From positions 1-55,691 of the forward strand of contig DYKO01000009.1 of NCBI GenBank assembly GCA_020722565.1: a stretch of 55,691 nt of DNA. Direction: 5' to 3'. This document shows positions 8,341-17,022 of this stretch, one piece after another. The DNA comes from Rikenella microfusus (lineage in GTDB: Bacteria; Bacteroidota; Bacteroidia; Bacteroidales; Tenuifilaceae). The notes below the pieces were generated by a model that worked only from the letters and a program-made list of their open reading frames with translations, ran no database searches and was not told where the DNA came from. A program made the position numbers and the translations under genes. The stretch's first letter is position 1. Each line of letters opens with the position of its first letter.

Positions 8341-11300
8341 ATGAGCGAGTCGATTCTTAAAGCCCTGATGCAGCTCTTTGCCATTATCGCCCGACCCATA
8401 CCGGAGAACGATAAGGATGCAAACGATTACACTGAAAGGCGTAAAGTTGTGGAGGAGTTCCTTAGGAATCAACTCAATATTGATTTGGTTAAGGAGTATC
8501 TTAAAGTTTTTGACTATTTCTATAATCTATACCAAGAGAAGCAAAGCGAAAAGAGCAAAACCAAGAAAAGAACTTCGTCCAGTTCGGTTAGAGTTCTGAA
8601 AATTTGCTCCCAGATAAATGAAGAACTTCAACAACAGCAGAAAATTGTTGTACTCATTAGGTTACTGGAATTTGTAAAACCCGATGAAGGCGAGGTTACA
8701 GAGCAGGAAATGGCATTCATTACCACAGTAGCCGAAACCTTTTACGTACCCGAAAATGAATTTTTATTACTAAAAGATTTCGTTCTTTCCGATTTTGATA
8801 GCATCAAACCCAATGCTAACATTTTGCTTATTAATGGGACAGGAAATAATGATACATATAAGCAGAAGTATCTTTTTGTAGAAGGGTTGCACGATGACCT
8901 TAAAATACTCTTTATAGAATCGGCAAACATCTTCTTTTTACGATACAATGGAAAGCACGAGCTCTACCTTAATGGTCATTTAATCATCAAGGACAAAATT
9001 TTTGTACTCAACAACGGCTCATCGATTCGAAACTCCAAAATAAAACCGGTTTACTTTAGCGATATAGTTGGCCGTTTTGTTCAGGATAAAATAAAAGAAA
9101 AGATTTTTTTTGAGGTTCAGAATATTGAGTACCGCTTCAAGAACGGGAAATTTGGGCTTCACCCCATGTCGTTTGTTCATGAGAGCGGACATCTTGTGGG
9201 CATAATGGGGGCTTCTGGAGCTGGAAAGACTACCCTGCTAAACGTGCTCAACGGCAGCGAAAAACCCACAAAGGGAAGAATTTTAATAAATGGGATTGAT
9301 ATCAACATACAGAGTGAACTTGTTGAAGGCCAAATAGGTTTTGTTTCGCAGGACGATTTGCTCATTGAGGAGCTAACCGTTTACCAGAACCTCTACTATA
9401 ATGCCCGTTTGTGTTTTGACAACTACACCCCTGAACAGCTTGAGGCAGTTGTTAATCAAACGCTTCTCAACCTTGGGCTTTACGAAATAAAAGATATGCG
9501 AGTGGGTTCCCCACTGAATAAAAAAATAAGTGGCGGCCAACGCAAGCGGCTAAATATAGCCCTAGAGCTCATTAGAGAGCCTGCCATTCTATTTTTGGAT
9601 GAACCCACTTCAGGGTTAAGCTCCCGCGATTCAGAAAATATTCTTGACCTGCTCAAGGAGCTAACACTTAAAGGCAAGTTGGTATTTGTTGTCATCCATC
9701 AACCCTCATCTGAGATTTTTAAGATGTTCGATCGCCTCCTCATTTTGGATACGGGAGGATTTCTAATTTATAATGGCGACCCCATAGAATCAATTATCTA
9801 TTTTAAATCAAGGGTACAACAGGCAAATTGGAACGAAAGCGAATGCCCTACCTGCGGAAATGTTAATCCTGAACAAATATTCAACATTGTTGAATCGAAT
9901 GTACTAGACGAGTACGGTAATCCTACCCGTGCCCGAAAGATTAATCCTTTGGAATGGAACGAATACTTTAGACGTTTTTTTACTGAACAAACAAAAGCCA
10001 CATCGCAGGAACCCCTACCAAAAATCCATTTTAAAATACCAAACTGGATAAAACAGCTACGGATTTTTGTTAAGCGCGATTTGCTCAGCAAACTGGCAAA
10101 TACACAGTACATGGTTATCAACATTTTTGAAACACCCTTACTTGCCTTTTTGCTTGCCTACATTATTAAGTACTACAACGTTGACGTTTCGAACCGGATA
10201 GGATACACTTTGCTGGACAACAGCAATTTACCGGTTTACATTTTCATGGCGGTTATAGTGGGCATATTTGTTGGCCTAACCGTTAGCGCTGAAGAAATCA
10301 TTAAAGACAGAAAAATACTCAAACGCGAGGCTTTTCTTAACCTAAGTTGGTCAAGCTACCTTTTGTCTAAGGTTGCTATTCTTTTAGGCATATCGGCCAT
10401 ACAATCATTAATGTTTGTTGCTATTGGCAATACAATAATGGAAATAAGAGGCATGTATTTTGAGTACTGGCTGGTTCTCTTTAGCATATGGTTTACCTCA
10501 AACATGCTTGGACTGGTTATTTCTGATAGCTTTAAAACTGTGGTAACCATATATATTCTTATTCCTTTTTTGGTTATTCCCCAAATCATTCTGAGTGGAA
10601 TTATTGTTAAATACGAAAAGTTAAACCCAACCATTTCATCACCAAGTAGTATCCCCCTTTACGGAGAATTCATTGTTGCCCGATGGGGGTATGAGGCACT
10701 AGCAGTTTACCAGTTTAAGGAAAACCGTTACATGAAGCCGCTTTATAAATTTGATGCGGCAATGAGCCTATCGGATTACAAACGCAACTACTGGCTAAAA
10801 TCGCTGCAAAACAAGGTTGATTTTTGCATAAGAAACTACGGGAAAAAAGAAAAAGAGGACGAGTTTGCCAATGCACTCACCCTGCTTCGCAACGAATTGA
10901 TTAAGGAGATGACTACTCCCCGTGCATCGCATCTCATTTTCAGTAAGTACACTCAGCTATACCCATCAACAGTTGAACTAGCTACCCTTAAGGAACTAAA
11001 TGAATTTCTTGAATCGATTAGAAAATACTACGTTAAGCTTTACAATAAGGCGAGTGCCGAAAAGGATAGGTTTATTAATACCGTTCAGAGGAAATCCAAT
11101 AAGCAGGAATATTTTATTGAGCTGAAACGAAGGTATCACAACGAAAGCCTTAGCGAATTTGTTAGAAACTCTGGCGAGGTTGAGCGCATAATTGAGTACA
11201 ACAACCGACTAATTCAGAAAATTGACCCCATATACCAACTTCCTGAATCTATGCTCTTAAGGGCTCATTTTTACGCACCCGTAAAGCCAATTTTTGGTGT

Positions 11301-11439
11301 GTATGTTGGAACGCTTTGGGTAAATATTATAGTCATCTGGATTTTCAGCGCTCTTATGTATGTTATACTTTACTTCAGACTCTTAAAAAGCCTTTTAGAG
11401 TGGTTTGAAGGATTGGGAGGGGAAAAAGATAATTCATAA
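8341..11439 (+). CDS. ABCG-like half-transporter with N-terminal TerB-like and FHA-like domains
   Basis: A 1032-residue inner-membrane transporter. Residues about 1-150 are helical and resemble a TerB-like domain (INEELQQQQKIVVLIRLLEF). Residues about 160-250 look like a beta-rich FHA-like domain (NGKHELYLNG, NNGSSIRNSKIKPV). The nucleotide-binding domain spans about 255-490: Walker A GASGAGKT at 290-297, signature ISGGQ at 396-400, Walker B LFLDEP at 417-422 and switch His453. ECPTCGNVN at 501-509 holds a CxxC. Six likely membrane segments lie near 592-610, 631-650, 672-697, 708-727, 732-754 and 988-1012, with a charged extracytoplasmic loop of about 230 residues before the last. ABC order NBD-TMD is ABCG-like; it should dimerise. 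Export substrate unknown. A paralogue lies at 51862-54969. Confidence 0.85.
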   Translation: MSESILKALMQLFAIIARPIPENDKDANDYTERRKVVEEFLRNQLNIDLVKEYLKVFDYFYNLYQEKQSEKSKTKKRTSSSSVRVLKICSQINEELQQQQKIVVLIRLLEFVKPDEGEVTEQEMAFITTVAETFYVPENEFLLLKDFVLSDFDSIKPNANILLINGTGNNDTYKQKYLFVEGLHDDLKILFIESANIFFLRYNGKHELYLNGHLIIKDKIFVLNNGSSIRNSKIKPVYFSDIVGRFVQDKIKEKIFFEVQNIEYRFKNGKFGLHPMSFVHESGHLVGIMGASGAGKTTLLNVLNGSEKPTKGRILINGIDINIQSELVEGQIGFVSQDDLLIEELTVYQNLYYNARLCFDNYTPEQLEAVVNQTLLNLGLYEIKDMRVGSPLNKKISGGQRKRLNIALELIREPAILFLDEPTSGLSSRDSENILDLLKELTLKGKLVFVVIHQPSSEIFKMFDRLLILDTGGFLIYNGDPIESIIYFKSRVQQANWNESECPTCGNVNPEQIFNIVESNVLDEYGNPTRARKINPLEWNEYFRRFFTEQTKATSQEPLPKIHFKIPNWIKQLRIFVKRDLLSKLANTQYMVINIFETPLLAFLLAYIIKYYNVDVSNRIGYTLLDNSNLPVYIFMAVIVGIFVGLTVSAEEIIKDRKILKREAFLNLSWSSYLLSKVAILLGISAIQSLMFVAIGNTIMEIRGMYFEYWLVLFSIWFTSNMLGLVISDSFKTVVTIYILIPFLVIPQIILSGIIVKYEKLNPTISSPSSIPLYGEFIVARWGYEALAVYQFKENRYMKPLYKFDAAMSLSDYKRNYWLKSLQNKVDFCIRNYGKKEKEDEFANALTLLRNELIKEMTTPRASHLIFSKYTQLYPSTVELATLKELNEFLESIRKYYVKLYNKASAEKDRFINTVQRKSNKQEYFIELKRRYHNESLSEFVRNSGEVERIIEYNNRLIQKIDPIYQLPESMLLRAHFYAPVKPIFGVYVGTLWVNIIVIWIFSALMYVILYFRLLKSLLEWFEGLGGEKDNS

Positions 11440-11450
11440 TATAAAATAGG

Positions 11451-11487
11451 AAGAGGAGATAATTAAAATTAACCCCTCTTATTTTTG
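11451..11487 (+). terminator. Possible terminator after ABC operon
   Basis: Inverted repeat AAGAGG at 11451-11456 and CCTCTT at 11475-11480 followed by ATTTTTG. The loop is long (18 nt) and the stem short, so this is a weak call. It lies between convergent genes. Confidence 0.4.
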
Positions 11488-11503
11488 TATGTGTATAATT
11501 AAA

Positions 11504-11884
11504 CTAATCCACAATCTGGATCATCTTAAAGGGAACCTTAATTATAGATTCATAGTCCTCACCTGCTTCAAGCATATCCTCATCATCCTCCTCGTAGTAC
11601 CAGTTAATTACCACGTCCTTTTGATTCTTCTTAAGTGTTTCAAGTTTTTTGAAAACATCCAGTATGCACTTGGAAGAAGAAGTGTTAAAATACTCCAACT
11701 GAACATTTACCACCGTGTTAGACTGGGGGTTCTTAATATATTCATCGAGCCACTCAACTACAGGTCTATAAAACTCAATTGAGTTCTCTGGAATGGATCG
11801 TCCTTTAATATCAATAACTCCTGTACTCGGATTTAAAACAATAGTTGGAGTTTTAGGAGTTCCTTCAATATTTAGTAGTTCCAT
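11504..11884 (-). CDS. siaC: SiaC family regulatory phosphoprotein (DUF1987)
   Basis: A 126-residue cytosolic protein matching the SiaC/DUF1987 family in length and pattern: GVIDIKGRSIPENSIEFYRP near 22-41, the middle LEYFNTSSSK at 63-72 and VVINWYYEEDDEDMLEAGED near the end. Thr68 falls in the YFNTSS motif; in Pseudomonas aeruginosa SiaC the residue phosphorylated by SiaB is also Thr68. In that species dephosphorylated SiaC activates the diguanylate cyclase SiaD. The gene lies 15 bp behind a SiaB-like kinase gene. No SiaD or SiaA homologue is in the window, so the output partner here is unknown. Confidence 0.85.
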   Translation of the reverse strand: MELLNIEGTPKTPTIVLNPSTGVIDIKGRSIPENSIEFYRPVVEWLDEYIKNPQSNTVVNVQLEYFNTSSSKCILDVFKKLETLKKNQKDVVINWYYEEDDEDMLEAGEDYESIIKVPFKMIQIVD

Positions 11885-11899
11885 AGTATAATATTTTAA

Positions 11900-12469
11900 T
11901 TATTCACTCACCAATACATTCAAATAAAAAAAACTATAATCGTCGTTGAATGGCGTAAAACTATATTTAAGTTTGTTTCCAGTTTTTCGGGCTATATCAA
12001 TCAATCCTAAACCTCCTCCACCTTTTTCAGAAAAGGTCTGATTATTCAAAACAAATTTATAAAATTCTTTTAATTCATCCTTTGATAAAGAATTAATCTT
12101 ATCAATTTTTTCTTTAAGAATTGAAATTTTTGATGATTTAACCATGTTGCCCGTAGCAATGTAAAAACCCTCGCTGGTTTTAGATAGAACAAAAGTACCA
12201 TTCCCTTGATTATCATTGCTTCCGGGAACAATATCTACATGGTGGTAAAGATTTTGAAGACATTCAACCAATACATTGTAAAGTTTCTTTCGGACCTGGT
12301 TATCAACATGCTCATCGGAGAGTTTAGCCTCAATTAAACCCAGAGTGTCGGCAATAATTGTAGCGTTTATCTCACCTTTATATGCCACAATAATATTACC
12401 TTTATGCATTTTAGCATAGCATTCAGAAAGGAATTCACTCATTGGCTTTTTGGAACTATTATCGGACAA
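11900..12469 (-). CDS. siaB: SiaB family protein kinase
   Basis: A 189-residue cytosolic protein with a GHKL-type ATPase pattern: the N box in LVECLQNLYHHVD (residues about 67-79) and a glycine-rich G box GGGGLGLIDIARKTG (about 149-163). This is the layout of SiaB/DUF6272 kinases, which phosphorylate SiaC on a Thr. The downstream gene is a SiaC homologue 15 bp away, so kinase and substrate form a two-gene unit. A clear promoter lies immediately upstream and a terminator separates the pair from the housekeeping block. Confidence 0.8.
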   Translation of the reverse strand: MSDNSSKKPMSEFLSECYAKMHKGNIIVAYKGEINATIIADTLGLIEAKLSDEHVDNQVRKKLYNVLVECLQNLYHHVDIVPGSNDNQGNGTFVLSKTSEGFYIATGNMVKSSKISILKEKIDKINSLSKDELKEFYKFVLNNQTFSEKGGGGLGLIDIARKTGNKLKYSFTPFNDDYSFFYLNVLVSE

Positions 12470-12493
12470 AAGCTAATTGTATTTACTTATAAA

Positions 12494-12523
12494 CAAATAT
12501 AATAAAATTTTGAATAAAAGCAA
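12494..12523 (-). promoter_or_regulatory. Bacteroidota-type promoter for siaBC
   Basis: On the minus strand TTG (plus CAA at 12521-12523) is followed after 19 bp by TATATTTG (plus CAAATATA at 12494-12501), a full match to TAnnTTTG at the usual spacing. The expected start site is about 18 bp before the siaB ATG at 12469. Confidence 0.6.
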
Positions 12524-12553
12524 CAAATATTTAGTCAATACTTTGCAGTATAT

Positions 12554-12576
12554 AAAAAACCGTTTATAAAAAACGG
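12554..12576 (-). terminator. Intrinsic terminator after THUMP methyltransferase gene
   Basis: Stem AAACGG at 12571-12576 with CCGTTT at 12560-12565, 5-nt loop, followed on the minus strand by six T (12554-12559). It starts directly after the stop codon at 12577-12579. Confidence 0.65.
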
Positions 12577-13731
12577 CTAGTTAAATTTAGCTTTTAAACT
12601 TCCCTTATACATTGAGAACCGCTGGTACTTGCACTCAAGTGCTCCATTAAAAAGGGTAATTCGCTTTGAAGACCGAAGAGCGAAATTTTTCATGGCCTCC
12701 ATATTTGATGTTACTAACCAAACGTCGTAATTATTGTATTTCTGTTTAAATGCGTCGGAAAGTTGCTTGTAAAAGTTTTCAATTTGTTCCTTACGAAGCC
12801 TTTCCCCGGAGGGCGGATTGGTAATAACCACACCCCTATCCACCCTGGGTGGGTTGTTATCGAAGATTGATGCTACTGCGAGGTCAATTTTTTTCTGTAA
12901 TCCCGATTGCTTAACATTCTCAATTGCCGATGCAATGGCCTGTTTTGATATATCGCGTCCCAGAATCAGGTATTCAAAGTTTCGTTCGTGGCTATCGTCG
13001 TTATAAATGGACTGAAGAAGTGACTGGTCAAAATCGAGCCAGTTTTCAAAGCCAAAGTGCTGACGAAAAATTCCTGGGGCAATGCCGTATGCAATCAGGG
13101 CTGCCTCTATAAGAATGGTTCCGGAACCGCACATAGGGTCCAGAAACACCGAATCGCCATTCCATCCGGATAATTTAATCATTCCGGCCGCAAGAACTTC
13201 GTTGATGGGAGCATTATCCTGAACTACCCTATAACCCCTGCGATGAAGTGATTCGCCAGAGGAATCGAGCAGAATTGTACACGTGTCATCATTAATATGT
13301 ACGTGGAATTGTATATGGGGCTTTTTGGGGTCAACAAAGGGGCGCCTTCCGACCCTTTCGCGAAATTGATCAGCTATGGCATCCTTAAACTTCAGGGCAA
13401 TGTATCGCGAATGAGGGAAATGCTCTGAATTTACCACGCTATCAACAGCAAACTTATGCGATAAATCCATAATTGAGGACCAATCGAACTTTCGAGCATT
13501 TCCATAGAACTCTTCAATAGTTCTAGCCTTGAAAGTATAAATGGGTTTAAGGATTCTAAGTGCTGTACGTAGCCAAAAATTTGATTTATAGAGTGTTTCC
13601 TGAGTTCCAAAGTAAGAAACAGATCTGCAACCAATTTCAATACTTTCAGCACCAATTTCCTTAAGTTCATCGGCAAGAACCCCCTCTAATCCCTCTAGGG
13701 TTTTGGCCACCATTTGAAATGTCTGACTCAT
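12577..13731 (-). CDS. THUMP domain class I RNA methyltransferase (RlmL N-terminal type)
   Basis: A 384-residue SAM-dependent methyltransferase. Residues about 50-165 form the THUMP RNA-binding domain; the Rossmann methyltransferase follows, with motif I DPMCGSGT at 198-205 and the catalytic ITNPPSGERL near 308-317. This NPPSGERL form is typical of the RlmL/YpsC family, which makes N2-methylguanine in 23S rRNA (G2445 in E. coli). It lacks the RlmK-like C-terminal domain found in the E. coli fusion, as is usual outside gammaproteobacteria. It begins 14 bp after the helicase gene and is the last gene of the run. Another start at 13713 is possible. Confidence 0.85.
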   Translation of the reverse strand: MSQTFQMVAKTLEGLEGVLADELKEIGAESIEIGCRSVSYFGTQETLYKSNFWLRTALRILKPIYTFKARTIEEFYGNARKFDWSSIMDLSHKFAVDSVVNSEHFPHSRYIALKFKDAIADQFRERVGRRPFVDPKKPHIQFHVHINDDTCTILLDSSGESLHRRGYRVVQDNAPINEVLAAGMIKLSGWNGDSVFLDPMCGSGTILIEAALIAYGIAPGIFRQHFGFENWLDFDQSLLQSIYNDDSHERNFEYLILGRDISKQAIASAIENVKQSGLQKKIDLAVASIFDNNPPRVDRGVVITNPPSGERLRKEQIENFYKQLSDAFKQKYNNYDVWLVTSNMEAMKNFALRSSKRITLFNGALECKYQRFSMYKGSLKAKFN

Positions 13732-13745
13732 GCTACTATGCGTAA

Positions 13746-15323
13746 TTACTTTTTAGGTTTTGCTTTGGTAATAAGAGGTTTTCCATCGGAAGTACGGTTA
13801 CTAAAAATTTTCAAAATTTTCTCTGCATCGGTAAAAGGAACGGTAATAAAGGAGAAATCGTCCCTAACCATTATGTCATCTATCTTATTATCCGGTATTT
13901 TAACCTCTTTACGGATGAACTCCGAAATTTTTTTGGGTGTCATTCCGTCCTTTTTGCCAAGTCCAATAAACAAACGAGTAGTTCCTTTGGTATCGACCCT
14001 AAATGATCGGATTTCGGGATAGCGAGAAACATCGAGTTGGGTTTTAAAAGCCAGCCTAAGAAGGGCAGCAAGAGCCACTTCGGGGCTATTAATTTCAATC
14101 AAATCCTCAGCCATTCCAAGATATTCGCTATAGCTACCCTGACGAATAATATCGTGCAGCTCTTCTTTAATTTTTTCACGCTTAACAGCCACAATGTCTT
14201 CGGCTGCGGGAAGTAGCTCCTTACGGATGTTAACCTTGGTTGCTTTTTGGAAGTAGTTAAGCTTACGGTACTCTTCGGGCGATACAAAGGTTATTGCGGT
14301 ACCCTGTTTCCCTGCTCTTCCGGTTCTACCTATACGATGAATATAGGACTCGGGGTCCTGAGGAAGGCTGTAATTAATAACGTGTGTCAAATCAGCAATA
14401 TCAATACCGCGTGCTGCAACATCGGTAGCTATTAAAATATTGATGAGTTTCTTTCGAAATTTTGTCAGGGTTTTCTCGCGTTGAGCCTGCGAAATCTCTC
14501 CATGTAGCCCCTCGGCGGCATACCCCCTCTCAATGAGCTTTGAAGTTAAAACATCCACATCGTTGCGGGTACGGCAGAAAACTAAACCATAAAATTCTGG
14601 TTCGATATCAATTATTCGGGTAAGAGCATCAAATTTATCGGGTTCCCTAACTTCAAAGTAAATTTGATCAGTTAATCCAGTGGTAAGTTTGGCCTTATCA
14701 ACATCAATTTTTTTGGGGCTTTTCATATAGTTTTGGGCCAGCTTCACAATGCGCTCGGGCATGGTGGCTGAAAACAGCAAAACTCTTTTTTCCTGTGGGG
14801 TATGGGCCATTATGGCCTCGATATCCTCAATGAAGCCCATGTTGAGCATTTCATCGGCTTCGTCAAGAACAAACATTTGAAGGTTGCTGAAATCCAGATC
14901 CCCCCTATTAATTAGATCGAGAATACGTCCGGGTGTTCCAACCACAACATCAACCCCTTTTTTGATGCGTCGCTGCTGCTCCGAAATGGACTGACCACCA
15001 TACACAGCAACTATGATTATCCGTTTTTGCGCAAGCGAAATCATCTCATCGCACACTTGCAGGGCTAATTCACGGGTTGGCACCAGTACTAAGGCTTTAA
15101 TACCTTTGGACTGGCCTTCTAACATTTCAATTATGGGTAGGCCAAATGCAGCTGTTTTACCAGTTCCGGTTTGGGCTTGTGCTATTACATCACAGGTTTC
15201 GCTGAGCAAAACCGGGATAGTTATTTTCTGAATGGGCGTAGGTTGCTCAAAACCCTTTTGCTTGATAGCATCTAAGGCTTTATCCGATAAACCCAACTGC
15301 CTGAATTCGTTCATTGTCTCCAT
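13746..15323 (-). CDS. DEAD-box RNA helicase with DbpA-type RNA-binding domain
   Basis: An ATP-dependent RNA helicase of about 525 residues. Counting from the upstream ATG at 15353, the motifs are the Q motif with FEQPTPIQ, Walker A AQTGTGKT at 60-67, VLDEADEML (motif II), SAT (motif III), and motif VI HRIGRTGR. The C-terminal part (TTRLFIGLGKKDGM onward) is a DbpA-like RRM domain, as in DeaD/CsdA, which act in ribosome assembly and cold-adapted RNA unwinding. I choose the ATG at 15323 (METMNEFRQLGLS) because the ten residues before it do not fit the family; 15314 is another choice. It lies between the S41 protease and the rRNA methyltransferase genes, consistent with a ribosome-related unit. 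Confidence 0.88.
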   Translation of the reverse strand: METMNEFRQLGLSDKALDAIKQKGFEQPTPIQKITIPVLLSETCDVIAQAQTGTGKTAAFGLPIIEMLEGQSKGIKALVLVPTRELALQVCDEMISLAQKRIIIVAVYGGQSISEQQRRIKKGVDVVVGTPGRILDLINRGDLDFSNLQMFVLDEADEMLNMGFIEDIEAIMAHTPQEKRVLLFSATMPERIVKLAQNYMKSPKKIDVDKAKLTTGLTDQIYFEVREPDKFDALTRIIDIEPEFYGLVFCRTRNDVDVLTSKLIERGYAAEGLHGEISQAQREKTLTKFRKKLINILIATDVAARGIDIADLTHVINYSLPQDPESYIHRIGRTGRAGKQGTAITFVSPEEYRKLNYFQKATKVNIRKELLPAAEDIVAVKREKIKEELHDIIRQGSYSEYLGMAEDLIEINSPEVALAALLRLAFKTQLDVSRYPEIRSFRVDTKGTTRLFIGLGKKDGMTPKKISEFIRKEVKIPDNKIDDIMVRDDFSFITVPFTDAEKILKIFSNRTSDGKPLITKAKPKK

Positions 15324-15399
15324 GATAATAGTTAAATAGTGTTTTTTATCCAAAATGGATGTTAAACAAATTTATGAAATTTGAAAAAGCAGAAAAAAA

Positions 15400-16992
15400 T
15401 TACTGTACTAAATGCTTATAGTTGTTCCAATTATTTAAAATTTGAAGGCTCTTCAAATACGATTCATTTCGATTATTAGTAACCTCATAGTAGTAGCCCG
15501 GGCCAAAAAGCGATTGAGCAAAAAGACCTTTTAGTTGAGTTTTTAGATCTTCCAAGGATTTTTGTATAGCAGCGCTATCCCGTGGTATTTGTTTAGATTC
15601 GGCGAGGGCAAAAAGTTCTTCCAAAATGCTTTCAGAAACCTGAAAATTTTTATTATACTTTTCAAACATGGGGTACTTCTTTTTAAGCACCTCCCTGTTT
15701 GCATCAACCCATGTAATGGCAAATTGATTGATTAATCCAGAGCGCACCAACTTGCCGTAGTACTCTGAATAAAATGAAGTATCCAGAGGTACAAATATAT
15801 CGGGCATAATTCCACCACCTCCGTAAACAATCTTATGTTTTACAAGGGTTGTATATTTAAGTGAGTCGGGGAAATGTATGCTGTCGGCATTAAAAAGTTC
15901 TCCAGCGTAAAACCGCTTATCAATATCAGAATAGTACTCCTTTGCCATACCTTGATTATATGGTCTCTGAATGGCTCTACCAGTAGGAGTGAAATACTTG
16001 GCAACAGTAAGGCGAATCATGGAGCCATCGGGTAGGGGCAACTGATTCTGAACTAAACCCTTTCCAAAGGTTCTTCTCCCTACAATTATTCCCCTATCCC
16101 AGTCTTGAATGGCACCCGCAAGGATTTCGCTGGCTGAGGCAGAGCCCTCGTCGGTAATGATAACCAACCTGCCACTAAATACTTTTTTACCACGGAAATG
16201 AGAAAAGTAATCGGTACGGGGGCTGTTACGGCCTTCGGTATATACAATTAATTTTCCCGGATCAAAGAAGTAGCTGGCCAATTCATAGGCAGAGTTTAGC
16301 AACCCACCACCATTGTTTCTTAGGTCGATAATAAGATCCTTCATTTTTTGCTTTTCCAGCTTCTCCATTGCCTCTATAAACTCTTGCTCGGTAGTGGCAG
16401 CAAAACGGTTAATTTTGATGTAGCCTACACCGGGCTGAGCCATGTAGGCGGCATCAATGCTATAAATGGGAATCTTATCGCGGATAATAGTAAAATCCAG
16501 CAGCTGATCGGTACCTCGACGCAATATGGTTAAATTTACTCGAGTTCCCTTGGGGCCACGAAGCAATTTATGTACATCTGGTATTTTCAAGCCAATATTG
16601 GTTATGGGTTTCCCATCTATGGCCACAATACGGTCTCCGGCCATTATACCAACCTTTTCTGATGGCCCTCCGGAAATAGGGTTCACAACCATAAGGGTAT
16701 CGTTAAGGATGTTAAACTCAACGCCAATTCCATCGAAGTTTCCCTCCAAGGGTTCGTTCATGGCCTGCACATCCTCCTTGGAAATGTAAATGGAATGCGG
16801 ATCCAACTGGCTTAGGATATCAACTATGGCTTCGTTAACCAACCTATTAACGTTGATAGTATCAACATAATTGCCAGATAAATACTGAATAAAGCGCACA
16901 AACTTATATGCACTAAAACTGGAATTGCTTTGTGCGGCAACTGATAAGGAAAACGAAATTACAAGCCCTACTGCAATTAATATTTTTTTCAT
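15400..16992 (-). CDS. S41 family C-terminal processing peptidase
   Basis: A 530-residue exported serine protease. The signal peptide is MKKILIAVGLVISFSLSVAA, starting at the ATG at 16992. A PDZ domain lies at about 85-165 (EGNFDGIGVEF, GDRIVAIDGKPI). The peptidase domain contains GSASASE with catalytic Ser288 and TFGKGLVQ with Lys313 (numbered from the ATG at 16998). The 25-residue spacing equals that of the Ser/Lys dyad in CtpA. Members trim C-termini of periplasmic or lipoproteins. It starts 24 bp after guaA, so it is probably co-transcribed. Confidence 0.9.
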   Translation of the reverse strand: MKKILIAVGLVISFSLSVAAQSNSSFSAYKFVRFIQYLSGNYVDTINVNRLVNEAIVDILSQLDPHSIYISKEDVQAMNEPLEGNFDGIGVEFNILNDTLMVVNPISGGPSEKVGIMAGDRIVAIDGKPITNIGLKIPDVHKLLRGPKGTRVNLTILRRGTDQLLDFTIIRDKIPIYSIDAAYMAQPGVGYIKINRFAATTEQEFIEAMEKLEKQKMKDLIIDLRNNGGGLLNSAYELASYFFDPGKLIVYTEGRNSPRTDYFSHFRGKKVFSGRLVIITDEGSASASEILAGAIQDWDRGIIVGRRTFGKGLVQNQLPLPDGSMIRLTVAKYFTPTGRAIQRPYNQGMAKEYYSDIDKRFYAGELFNADSIHFPDSLKYTTLVKHKIVYGGGGIMPDIFVPLDTSFYSEYYGKLVRSGLINQFAITWVDANREVLKKKYPMFEKYNKNFQVSESILEELFALAESKQIPRDSAAIQKSLEDLKTQLKGLFAQSLFGPGYYYEVTNNRNESYLKSLQILNNWNNYKHLVQ

Positions 16993-17022
16993 ACACATAT
17001 AATAATGAAGTACAAGGAAAAA

